64,000 bases of DNA, from positions 18,181 through 82,180 of the forward strand of contig JBQCGD010000168.1 of the NCBI GenBank assembly GCA_051955985.1, given 5' to 3'. This document shows positions 18,745 to 26,951 of the stretch, one piece after another. Position numbers and translations under genes: made by a program. Source of the stretch: DATKPA01 sp051955985 (GTDB lineage Bacteria > Planctomycetota > Phycisphaerae > WQYP01). Every line of letters begins with the position of its first letter. Positions within the stretch are counted from its first letter, which is position 1. The notes under the pieces were generated by a model. The model was not told the DNA's origin and searched no databases. It worked only from the letters and a program-made list of their open reading frames with translations.

Positions 18745-19379
18745 GCCGGACATCCTTTCGGGGTCGACCCCGTCTCCTGAGAAAACAGAGGGCACCCATA
18801 GACGGGCGTGGTGGCATGGGGTGGCGGCATGTCGGGTGAGGAGTTCAAGACGATCTTTTGAATATCGGACTCGCCGACGTTGTCGCCGCCGTGTCCGCGT
18901 GATTCAGTGATTCCACCGGCGAAGACCAGCCGGCCGTCGGCCGCGTAGAGAAGTGTCTGGCCACTGGTGGCGGCCCCGAACCGTGCGGACTCGCGGCCGT
19001 TGTCGTCCGGGCGGACGGTGACGCCAGGGATTGCCTGTGCGTCGGACCAGAGCTCGCTTCGTTCCCAGCCGGCCGGCGCTTCCGGGGGGCGGATGAACAG
19101 GACGACGGCCTGCAGCTTGCCATCGCAGTGCGCCATCAGGCGGGCCAGTTCATAGACGCTTGCGCGCGAACAGGGGCACTGGGGGTGAACAAGCATGATG
19201 AGGGTTGGCAGTCGGGAATCACGCGGAATGGTCGTAGCGGCAGGCCATTGGGGAGGGGCGGACGCAGGGACACCGGGGGCACTGTCGTACTGCCAGAGTT
19301 TTGAAGCCCCGATTCCGAGGGCGGCGATCCATGCACAGGCAAGAACGCCACCGATCACCTTGAAGCCGAAGTGGCGCAT
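18732..19379 (-). CDS. RedB-like thioredoxin-fold membrane protein
   Basis: A 215-residue protein with a single N-terminal hydrophobic segment (VIGGVLACAWIAALGIGA) that should anchor it facing the periplasm. It is followed by a thioredoxin-like domain with LIMLVHPQCPCSRASVYELA, a C-P-C-S redox motif, and the segment LLYAADGRLVFAGGITESRG. It resembles proteins annotated RedB. The C-terminal tail carries three more cysteines (YGCPLF and KGCPACRQ), which might bind metal or form disulfides. The stop overlaps the start of the hybrid kinase, so the two are translationally coupled and may form a redox-sensing pair; that link is inference. The ATG at 19379 directly precedes the leader. Confidence 0.7.
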   Translation of the reverse strand: MRHFGFKVIGGVLACAWIAALGIGASKLWQYDSAPGVPASAPPQWPAATTIPRDSRLPTLIMLVHPQCPCSRASVYELARLMAHCDGKLQAVVLFIRPPEAPAGWERSELWSDAQAIPGVTVRPDDNGRESARFGAATSGQTLLYAADGRLVFAGGITESRGHGGDNVGESDIQKIVLNSSPDMPPPHATTPVYGCPLFSQETGSTPKGCPACRQ

Positions 19380-19625
19380 CACAGAAGAATTCCCACTCAC
19401 TGCACGTCGCGCTGCATTCACAAACTGGCGCGAACAGAGACACTGCACCCTTCGTTTCGGCGGATAAGCGGCTGCACTTGATGCGATCTCCCGCCGGGGC
19501 GGGAGCTGGCGTATCGCCATTTGTACCCAGGCGCTCCCTGGTCGTGGTCCGGTAACGGATTTGGAGACAGTTTGACGCAAAATGAACATTGCCAGCGAGG
19601 CCGCTCCTCCGCTGTAATCCCGGGC

Positions 19626-20456
19626 ATGATCAAGACTCGATTGCCTGCTGCCTGCTTCGTCGTTTCCCTCGCGATCGGCTGCTGGCCGACAAGGGGGCGT
19701 GCTGTTGAAGGAACGCCGGCGGCCACGGAACCGGTCCGGTTCCACGTTCTGGCGTTCTATAACGGCAACTTCGATGCGGCCCACGTCAACTTTGATCACG
19801 AGGCGCTGCCCTGGTTTGAGAAAACGGGCCGGGAGGAGGGCTTCTCGTTTGCGGCGACGCGTGACTGGAAGCAGCTCAACGCGCACGATCTTGCCGACGT
19901 GCAGGTTGTCCTGTTTCTCGACGGGGCACCCCAGACGACGGTGGAGCGTGCGGCGTTCCAAGGCTACATGGAACATGGCGGCGCGTGGATGGGGTTTCAT
20001 GTCTGTGCGTTCACGATGAAGCCGGCGGAATGGCCGTGGTATTTTGAAACATTTCTGGGCTCGGGCGGGTTCCACAACAACACCTGGTGGCCGACGCGCG
20101 TGACGCTCAAGAACGAAGCGCCGGATCACCCGGCGATGGCGGGCGTGCCGGAGAAGTTCTCCTCGGCGGTATGCGAGTGGTATTCGTGGGAGAACGACCT
20201 GGCGAGGAATCCGGACATCACGATCCTCGCCTCGATTGACCGGTCGTCGTTTCCGGTGGGGACGGATCCGCGGCAGTCGTGGTACCGGGGTTATTACCCG
20301 ATCCTCTGGACGAATAAAAAGTTCAAGATGGTCTACGCCAATTTCGGCCATAACTATATGGATTACAAAGCGAACGTGGGCAAGAGTTCCACGTTCTCCT
20401 CTCCCGAGCAGAACAGGTTCCTGATCAATTCGCTCCTTTGGCTCGGCAAGCGGTGA
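19626..20456 (+). CDS. Secreted ThuA-like domain protein
   Basis: A 276-residue protein with a signal peptide (MIKTRLPAACFVVSLAIGCW, probable cleavage near RAVEG) and a ThuA-like (trehalose utilisation/glutamine-amidotransferase-like) fold. Typical blocks are VLAFYNGNFDAAHVNF, DVQVVLFLDGAP, MEHGGAWMGFHVCAF, TWWPTRVTLKNEAPDHPAM and VYANFGHNYMDYK. The family is expanded in planctomycetes, often beside sugar or glucoside genes, and its biochemical role is mostly unproven. The ATG at 19626 is chosen because the signal peptide starts there; an upstream in-frame ATG at 19521 adds a polar stretch. No obvious operon partner: the RedB-like gene is divergent and the next gene starts 150 bases later. 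Confidence 0.82.
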   Translation: MIKTRLPAACFVVSLAIGCWPTRGRAVEGTPAATEPVRFHVLAFYNGNFDAAHVNFDHEALPWFEKTGREEGFSFAATRDWKQLNAHDLADVQVVLFLDGAPQTTVERAAFQGYMEHGGAWMGFHVCAFTMKPAEWPWYFETFLGSGGFHNNTWWPTRVTLKNEAPDHPAMAGVPEKFSSAVCEWYSWENDLARNPDITILASIDRSSFPVGTDPRQSWYRGYYPILWTNKKFKMVYANFGHNYMDYKANVGKSSTFSSPEQNRFLINSLLWLGKR

Positions 20457-20607
20457 GCCCGCTGAGGCCGGCAGGCAGTCTCCGGGGGAATCGGGGTGCG
20501 GCGCCTCATTCACGAAAAAACCAGGCAGGTGGCGCGCGGAACTTTCCTTTCGCCCGGGTATGATGCATAAGACCTGTTAACGCTGCATCTCAGAGGAAGT
20601 TACCCGC

Positions 20608-23334
20608 ATGAGCCCTGGCAAAATCATTGTGGCGGCAGTCCTGGTTCTCCTCGTGCTCGCCATCGGTGGGGGGGGCGTCTGGTACATCACGGTGCCGCAC
20701 ACGCCTGAGGCGCAGTTTGCATACGCCGAGAAACTCGAAAAGAAGCTGCGGGCCGATGCGCTTACGCAGACGCCTGCGCAACTGAAGCCGGCGATCGACG
20801 CGACTGACGAACAGTACCGCCGCGTGGGCACGCGTTTCGGGCGCAGCGACAAGGCGGCCCAGGGGCTTGTCCGCATCAGCAAGATCGATGAGGAAGTCGC
20901 CAAGGACCGGGCGCGGACGATGGCGGACCTGGACGAGTTGATGAAGCAGTACCCGGACGAGGCCAATGCGGGATACGCGCTGATGCAGGAAGCGCACCTG
21001 CTGCGGCAGAATGCGGAGGATGTGAAGTCCCGCTCGCCGGACGAAGCCCCCGCGAAATTCCACGAAGCCATTGCGAAACTGACCGAGTACCGCACCAAAT
21101 TTCCGACGGGGAAGCAGGCCGATGAAGCGCTGATGGAGATCGGGCGGATCTGGCAGGATGGGATCGGTCAGCCGCCGATCACGGCGATCCAGACGTTCGA
21201 GCAGTTCCTGAAGGACTATCCGCAGTCAGACCTGAAGCCGGAGGCAATGTTCCGCCTGGCTAAGCTGTATGAATCGATCCATGAGTATGGGCGGGCCTTG
21301 CAGTATTACACGCAACTGCAGGAAGAGTTTCCGAAGTACCGGGGGGATGAGGTGACCTTTGCACGGGCCAAGATCCTCGACGAGCAGATGAAGAAGCACG
21401 ACGAGGCGGCGAAGGAGTTTGAAAGGATCCAGCGGGAATTTCCGGACAGCCCGCTTTCCGGCCAGGCGGCGGGGGAAGCACGCAAGGCGGGGGGCGAAGC
21501 GGCCGCGACGGAGGGGGAGAAGTACGGGAAGGGTCGTTACGGCGGGCAGATGCCGTACGACACGGTCCGGGACAAGCCGCTGCCGCCGGCGGGGATGTTC
21601 CGCCAGTTTGCGGAACAGAAGCTCGATGCGCAGAAATACGACATGACGGTGACCTTCACGCCGGCGGAGCACCGGATCTCCGTGGTGGGGACGTTGGACC
21701 TGGTCAACCGCGGCGCCGACAAGAAGGAAATGCTCCTGATGGTCGGCGACGCTATGGAGTTCAATTCGCTGAAGGTCAACGGCACGGAGGTCAAATACAC
21801 GCACAAGGCGCAGGCGCTAAAAATTGTGTTGCCCTCGGAACTCAAAAACGGCGCCGCGGCGACGGTGGCCTTCGATTACTCCGGCCAGTACGCGCCCCCG
21901 ATGCCCGGGCCCGGCGGCGTTGAAACCGGTAAAGCCGGCACGACGCAACCGGCGGGAGTACCGACCGGAGAAATTGCCGGCCCTGCACCGGATCCCGGCG
22001 CGGCGCCTGACACCGCTCCGTCCACGAGTCCCAGGCCGATCAAACTGGCGGTGGATCCGCAGATGGGGCTCGGGGAATTCGGCTACGGGCTCTCCGGCGC
22101 GGCGTGGTACCCGGTGACGATCATCGGCGACGTGTTCGACGCCCACGTCATCATCAAAACGCCCGCAAATCTCGAAGCCGTGATGACCGGCGCCGTCATC
22201 AGGCGGGAAAAATCGACCGAGCCTGGGAAGGAAGGCCTTTTCGAGTTCCAGACCAAGACGCCCGTGTTCGGCCTGTACTTCGCGTATGGCCCGTACGTGG
22301 TGCAGGAAAAGAAGGTCGGCGACATCCACTATTACACGTACTTCCGGCCGGAAAACGCCTCGAAGCACGATGCGTACATCGACGTCACGAATCGCATCCT
22401 GACCTTCTACGGCAGCAAGTTCGTGCCGTTCCCCTACGAAAAGATGGCGATGGTCGAGACGCCGCTGCCGCCGATTCTCGGCGGTGTCGGCCCGGCGAGC
22501 CTGATGTTTCTTCACGAGAAAATGGTCGCCCACAAGGACGTGCCGGAAAACCTGCTGGCGCACGAGCTCGCGCACCAGTGGTTCGGGAACACCATTCCGA
22601 TCAACATGGCGGACCCGGGATACAACCAGTGGCTGGCCGAGGGCTTTGCCACGTACTGCGATGCCCTGTACACCGAGAAGACGGAAGGGGAAGAGGCGTT
22701 CGTGAAGCACATGGAGCGTTACTCGCAGCTCTTCTTCCAGTTTGAGCTGATGGCGCCGCGCGGGCAGGGGGCGATCCGCGATACGTATCCGGATTCGCCG
22801 CTCTATCGCCCGGTGATCTATGAGAAGGGGGCGATCGTTCTGAACATGCTGCGGAAGCTGATGGGGGATGAGAAATTCTTTGACCTGATGCACCAGTACG
22901 TGGTGAAGTTCAAGGACAAGCCGACGACGGTGGACGATTTCCGGAAGCTGGCGAGCAGCATTTACGGGAAGGACCTTTCGTGGTTCTTCTCGCAGTGGAT
23001 CGACCAGAACGTCTTTGCGCACTGGATTCCGAAGGCGGATATCGTCGACGCGAAGCCCGGGGAGCCGGTGAAGGTGAAGCTGACGGTCGATCAGCCGGAC
23101 GATCTTGTGAAGATGCCGGTGGACATCACGCTGCTGGGATCGACGCCGAAGGAGCGCGAGGTGGTTCCGAACGTGATGGTGGATGAGAAGGAGCAGACGG
23201 TCGACCTGACCGCCCCGTTCAAGCCGACGAAGATCATTCTGGATGAGAATTACTGGGTGCTGCATCGCCCGGGATCGGATAATATCTGGCCGCCCGAAAA
23301 AGTCGCCGCAAAGGACGAGCCGGCAGCCAAGTGA
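20608..23334 (+). CDS. Membrane-anchored M1-like (gluzincin) peptidase with TPR-like N-terminus
   Basis: A 908-residue protein. Residues 7-28 form a membrane anchor (IVAAVLVLLVLAIGGGGVWY). About 30-290 are helical repeats resembling the tol-pal/YfiO type TPRs (YRTKFPTGKQADEALMEIG and YPQSDLKPEAMFRLAKLYES). From about 330 a beta-sandwich and the M1-type catalytic domain follow. The zinc site is H652-E-L-A-H656 with a glutamate at 678 (WLAEGFA). The spacing HExxH-x21-E is three residues longer than the usual x18, and the GAMEN exopeptidase motif is replaced by LGGVGPASL, so aminopeptidase activity is doubtful. AGAGGAAG precedes the ATG. The next genes on the same strand form an ABC export unit. 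Confidence 0.85.
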   Translation: MSPGKIIVAAVLVLLVLAIGGGGVWYITVPHTPEAQFAYAEKLEKKLRADALTQTPAQLKPAIDATDEQYRRVGTRFGRSDKAAQGLVRISKIDEEVAKDRARTMADLDELMKQYPDEANAGYALMQEAHLLRQNAEDVKSRSPDEAPAKFHEAIAKLTEYRTKFPTGKQADEALMEIGRIWQDGIGQPPITAIQTFEQFLKDYPQSDLKPEAMFRLAKLYESIHEYGRALQYYTQLQEEFPKYRGDEVTFARAKILDEQMKKHDEAAKEFERIQREFPDSPLSGQAAGEARKAGGEAAATEGEKYGKGRYGGQMPYDTVRDKPLPPAGMFRQFAEQKLDAQKYDMTVTFTPAEHRISVVGTLDLVNRGADKKEMLLMVGDAMEFNSLKVNGTEVKYTHKAQALKIVLPSELKNGAAATVAFDYSGQYAPPMPGPGGVETGKAGTTQPAGVPTGEIAGPAPDPGAAPDTAPSTSPRPIKLAVDPQMGLGEFGYGLSGAAWYPVTIIGDVFDAHVIIKTPANLEAVMTGAVIRREKSTEPGKEGLFEFQTKTPVFGLYFAYGPYVVQEKKVGDIHYYTYFRPENASKHDAYIDVTNRILTFYGSKFVPFPYEKMAMVETPLPPILGGVGPASLMFLHEKMVAHKDVPENLLAHELAHQWFGNTIPINMADPGYNQWLAEGFATYCDALYTEKTEGEEAFVKHMERYSQLFFQFELMAPRGQGAIRDTYPDSPLYRPVIYEKGAIVLNMLRKLMGDEKFFDLMHQYVVKFKDKPTTVDDFRKLASSIYGKDLSWFFSQWIDQNVFAHWIPKADIVDAKPGEPVKVKLTVDQPDDLVKMPVDITLLGSTPKEREVVPNVMVDEKEQTVDLTAPFKPTKIILDENYWVLHRPGSDNIWPPEKVAAKDEPAAK

Positions 23335-23484
23335 GGCGACGGACAACGTCAGAGAATTGCATCGGCAGGGAATCGGCGGTTTTTGCCGCCATGGGAGTGA
23401 ACGAGCCGCGGGCGGCGACGTACAAAGCAGGGGGGGACGATTTGCGGTTGGCTGGACGATGGACGCGATGGCGAGAAGGGTTCT

Positions 23485-26007
23485 ATGCAGGTGAAGTTTC
23501 GGGCGAACGCCTGGCTGCGATTGTGGCTCCTCCTGATGCTCACGATGGTTTTCCTCGTGGGCGCGTCCCGGGAAGTTGCGGCGGCTTCCGGCGACCTCGT
23601 GCAGGGGGAGGTGGTTTCGCTGGGCATCGGGGGGATTAACGGCCTGGCGGGGAAGTATCGGCCGGGCGCGTGGGTGCCGGTCCGGGTGCGGCTCGAGAAT
23701 CGTTCGGGAAAGCAACTCGCGGTGCGGCTGGGGGTGGAGCAGGTGGATCTCGACGGCGACAAGGTCCTCTCGCTGGGGCAGAAAATCATCCTGGACACGA
23801 CGAATGTGGAGGGGCGCGATTCCTGGATCTACTATTGGCCGCGGCCGGACGATGAACTCCGCGGCGCCAGCTCGGTGGTGGTGCTTGATGAATCCGGGTC
23901 GCAGGTTCTGGCGACCATACCGGCGCCCGCCCCGAAGAGCGGCCTTTCCAACGTGGGCCTTCCGCAGCGCGACCCCGACAGCATGCAGGCGTGCCGGTGG
24001 GTGGTCGTGCTTGGCCCGCAATGGGCCGGGTGGGGGAGCTTCAATAAGTCGTATGGCGGCACGGAGGCGACGTGGGTTTCCTTCGTTGATCGTGCCGACG
24101 GACTTCCCGACAACGCGCTCGGACTTGATGGCGTGGATACGATCTTCTGGGAGGCGGACAAAATCCGCGTTTCCGACCTGCCGGCGGATTTTCAGCTCAA
24201 GGCGATCCTGGACTGGGTGCGTTCCGGCGGGCACCTGATTATCTCGGTTTCGACGCAGGCGCAGGAGTTCCTCAAGGGGGGCGACCACCTGGCGGAAGCG
24301 ATGCCCATCACCTTCACGGGCTTGCGGGAAGTGGACCTCCGCGCCCTCGCCCCCCTGTTCGGCAACGAACTTCGGCTTTCCACCGCCAAAATCTCCCAAG
24401 CCACGGGCCAACTGCGCCCCGATGCCAAGATGGTCGCCAACACGAACATCGGGGCGTTCAATGACAATCCTCTCGCGGTGACCGGTACGTACGGCCGCGG
24501 AGCGGTCACGGTGCTCACCATCGACGCCTCGAATCCGGACCTGAACCAGGGCGTGGCGGAGGATCACAACTGGATGGGGTTCTGGAATCGGATCGTCGGC
24601 TGGCAGGGCCGCAACGATCAGATGATGAGCCAGAACGAGTACAACACCATCGTCGATGCGGCGAAAAAGAAGATCAATGCCAACAACGACACGTCGGTTC
24701 CCCCGCCGGTCACGATGCCTCCCAATGAAATCGATCTCGGGCATGATATTCCGCAGCAGATCGACGTCGCCGAATTCACCCACCTCGGCATCGCCGTGGC
24801 GGTGCTGTTTCTCGGGATTTACTGGCTCGCCGCCGGACCGATCGGGCACCTCGTCCTGCGGATGAACAAGGTCGTTCACTGGTCGTGGTGGATTTTTGGC
24901 GCGACGGTGATCGTGGCGACTTTTCTTGCCGGCGTGGTCGTCATGTTCGTCCACCTGACCAACTACGATCTCCGGCACAAAACCTATGTGCTCGGGACGG
25001 TCAACTCGCAGGATGTCTCGGCGGTCGGCTACTACGGCGTGTTCGCGCCGGTGAACGGGAAGATCGAGGTCGATCAACCGGTTTCCGGCACGCCGGCGGA
25101 TCCGATCGGCATCAACTATCTTGCGCCGCTGGATGTCGTCACGCCGGAGGGGGTGAAGCCGTTCGCCGATCCGCAGACGTATGACGTGGTTGACGAAACT
25201 CCCAACACGGTCGCACCCGTCTTCCGCAGCACGCTCAAGAAGCTCCAGGGCCGATGGACGGGGAAATTGCCCGGCATTGACGGCACCGCCGAATTCGTGG
25301 CCAGCGGCAACTGGGGCGCGACACTCCCCATCAAGGGCACCCTGACCAACCACACGGGATACGATCTGTACGACGTCGAACTCGTGATCCGCCGGCCTAT
25401 GCAGGAAGCGCAGGCCCCGTGGCCGTCGTATCTCTTCCGTCCCGGCGACGGCAAATGGAAATCCGGAGAAGCGATCGACCTGGCCAAATCGCTGACGCCG
25501 GAATTCAGAGGCACCACGCGGCTGCCCATCAATCTTGGCGAGCTCCTCAATTGGATGGCCCATTACCGCACCGGGAGCAACACCATCGGCGTGCACATGG
25601 GGCCGGGCCAGAGTGATCCATTCTTCAACAACGGCGACGCGGTAAACGCCGCCAAGAACGCGGATGATGAACTGGGGCTGGCACTTTTCAGCGCACGGAT
25701 ACCCGATGCGTTGAATGACCAGGTGCGTGTGGAGCCGGCGCGCGAATTTGCCCGTGCCGCGGATGCGACCAAGCTTCTCAATGCCGCCGGCGCCGTGATC
25801 ATCGCCCGCGCCGGCGACATCGCGCGGTCCGATTATGTCGCCTCGCCCGTTCCGATCACGGTGAACAACCGCCGGCTTCCCGGGAAAGGCGAAATCACGT
25901 TCGTCTGGGCCCTGCCTCTGACCCACGTCACGGCCACGATCCAGGAAAATGCGATCCCGACCGGCAACGACTTCAACTCCCACTCCAAAAATGTGGAGAA
26001 TCCATGA
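23485..26007 (+). CDS. Large membrane protein with amidotransferase-like region, ABC partner
   Basis: An 840-residue protein of unknown function. It begins with a signal peptide (LRLWLLLMLTMVFLVGA). A beta-rich domain follows, then a region with ILDWVRSGGHLIISVS and YGRGAVTVLTIDASNPD, which reads like the glutamine-amidotransferase-like fold (DUF4350 type) seen in gliding/ABC-associated proteins. Two transmembrane helices lie near residues 433-455 (LGIAVAVLFLGIYWLAAG) and 466-490 (FGATVIVATFLAGVVVMFV), and the C-terminal 340 residues lie beyond them. The stop overlaps the start of the ABC ATPase by 4 bp, so it is almost certainly part of that transporter. GAGAAGGG precedes the ATG at 23485. 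The organisation resembles Gld-type ABC units but identity is not established. Confidence 0.75.
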   Translation: MQVKFRANAWLRLWLLLMLTMVFLVGASREVAAASGDLVQGEVVSLGIGGINGLAGKYRPGAWVPVRVRLENRSGKQLAVRLGVEQVDLDGDKVLSLGQKIILDTTNVEGRDSWIYYWPRPDDELRGASSVVVLDESGSQVLATIPAPAPKSGLSNVGLPQRDPDSMQACRWVVVLGPQWAGWGSFNKSYGGTEATWVSFVDRADGLPDNALGLDGVDTIFWEADKIRVSDLPADFQLKAILDWVRSGGHLIISVSTQAQEFLKGGDHLAEAMPITFTGLREVDLRALAPLFGNELRLSTAKISQATGQLRPDAKMVANTNIGAFNDNPLAVTGTYGRGAVTVLTIDASNPDLNQGVAEDHNWMGFWNRIVGWQGRNDQMMSQNEYNTIVDAAKKKINANNDTSVPPPVTMPPNEIDLGHDIPQQIDVAEFTHLGIAVAVLFLGIYWLAAGPIGHLVLRMNKVVHWSWWIFGATVIVATFLAGVVVMFVHLTNYDLRHKTYVLGTVNSQDVSAVGYYGVFAPVNGKIEVDQPVSGTPADPIGINYLAPLDVVTPEGVKPFADPQTYDVVDETPNTVAPVFRSTLKKLQGRWTGKLPGIDGTAEFVASGNWGATLPIKGTLTNHTGYDLYDVELVIRRPMQEAQAPWPSYLFRPGDGKWKSGEAIDLAKSLTPEFRGTTRLPINLGELLNWMAHYRTGSNTIGVHMGPGQSDPFFNNGDAVNAAKNADDELGLALFSARIPDALNDQVRVEPAREFARAADATKLLNAAGAVIIARAGDIARSDYVASPVPITVNNRRLPGKGEITFVWALPLTHVTATIQENAIPTGNDFNSHSKNVENP

Positions 26008-26951
26008 GCGTCAGCATCCAGACCATCAACCTCACCAAGCGCTACAACGTCGGCGGGAAGGTCCTCCTCGCCCTCAACAACCTTAATCTCACGATCGAGG
26101 ATGGCGACTGCTTCGGCTTCATCGGCCCCAACGGCGCCGGGAAATCCACCACCATCAAGATCCTCGCCACGCTCCTCCAGCCCACCTGGGGCGAAGCACG
26201 CATCTGCAATTACGTCGTCGGCTACGAGTCCCGCAAGATCCGCCCGCTGATCGGCTACGTCCCCGATTCCTTCGGCGCCTACGAAGACATGGTCGTGCAG
26301 GAGTACCTCGAGTTCTTCTCCGCTGCTTACGACATCAACGGGCCGAAGCGCAAGCAAATCGTCGATGACGTGCTCAACCTCACCGACCTCGCCTACAAGC
26401 GCGACGCCATGGTCGATTCGCTTTCCAAGGGGATGCAGCAGCGACTCTCCCTCGCGCGGGTGCTCCTCCACGATCCCCGCGTGCTCCTCCTTGACGAACC
26501 CGCCTCCGGGCTTGATCCCCGCGCCCGCATCGAAATCCGCGAGCTCCTCAAGGAGCTCAAAAAAATGGGCAAGACCATCCTCATCTCCTCGCACATTCTT
26601 CCCGAACTGGCCGACCTGTGTAACAAGGTGGGCATCATCGAGCGTGGGGAACTGATCTTCGCGGGCACCGTCGAAGCGGCGGTCCGGAAAGCCTCCCTGG
26701 GCCAGGTCCTCCACGTCGCCGTCGCCGACCGCACCGCGGATGCCGCCAATCTTCTCCGCGCGACGCCTGGTATCGCCGGCGTGGCCATTGATGACGGCCT
26801 GATGCACGTGACGCTCAACTCCGACATCACCGACAATTCCTTCATCGCGCAGCGGCTTATCTCGGAAAACTACCGCCTGACGCTGCTGCGCGAAGAGGAA
26901 GTCAACCTCGAAACCGCCTTCATGCGGCTGACGAAAGGGGTGGTGCAGTAA
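26004..26951 (+). CDS. ABC transporter ATP-binding protein (ABC-2 export type)
   Basis: Cytoplasmic ATPase of 315 residues. Walker A is GPNGAGKST (about residue 43), the Q-loop region is GYVPDSFGAYEDM, the signature is SLSKGMQQRLSLAR, Walker B is VLLLDEPASGLDP, and the H-loop lies in ILISSHILPELADL. The C-terminal 90 residues form the extra domain usual in CcmA/NatA-like exporters. Translation is coupled to both neighbours: it overlaps the upstream membrane protein by 4 bp, and the permease starts on the base after its stop. The substrate is unknown. The codons are strongly C-ending here, marking the composition change seen from about 24 kb onward. Confidence 0.95.
   Translation: MSVSIQTINLTKRYNVGGKVLLALNNLNLTIEDGDCFGFIGPNGAGKSTTIKILATLLQPTWGEARICNYVVGYESRKIRPLIGYVPDSFGAYEDMVVQEYLEFFSAAYDINGPKRKQIVDDVLNLTDLAYKRDAMVDSLSKGMQQRLSLARVLLHDPRVLLLDEPASGLDPRARIEIRELLKELKKMGKTILISSHILPELADLCNKVGIIERGELIFAGTVEAAVRKASLGQVLHVAVADRTADAANLLRATPGIAGVAIDDGLMHVTLNSDITDNSFIAQRLISENYRLTLLREEEVNLETAFMRLTKGVVQ

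Noticed and set aside
19488..19505. CTCCCGCC-GG-GGCGGGAG palindrome between the RedB-like and ThuA genes
   Set aside because: The two-base loop is too tight for a hairpin, no T run follows, and such GC palindromes are expected by chance in this composition.
18796..20513. A 593-codon open frame on the minus strand as one long gene
   Set aside because: Only its last 215 codons (18732-19379) have protein-like features. The rest is antisense to the ThuA gene and low in family signal.
20540..20590. GTATGATGCATAAGACCTGTTAAC as a possible dif site near the composition switch
   Set aside because: It lacks the two-arm structure and central spacing of a dif sequence and is better explained as the leader of the M1-like gene. 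No other dif-like sequence was found by eye.
21817..25983. A 1388-codon open frame on the minus strand
   Set aside because: It is antisense to the M1-like and membrane protein genes, very rich in Arg/His/Pro, and has no domain. This is the usual effect of high GC on stop-codon frequency.
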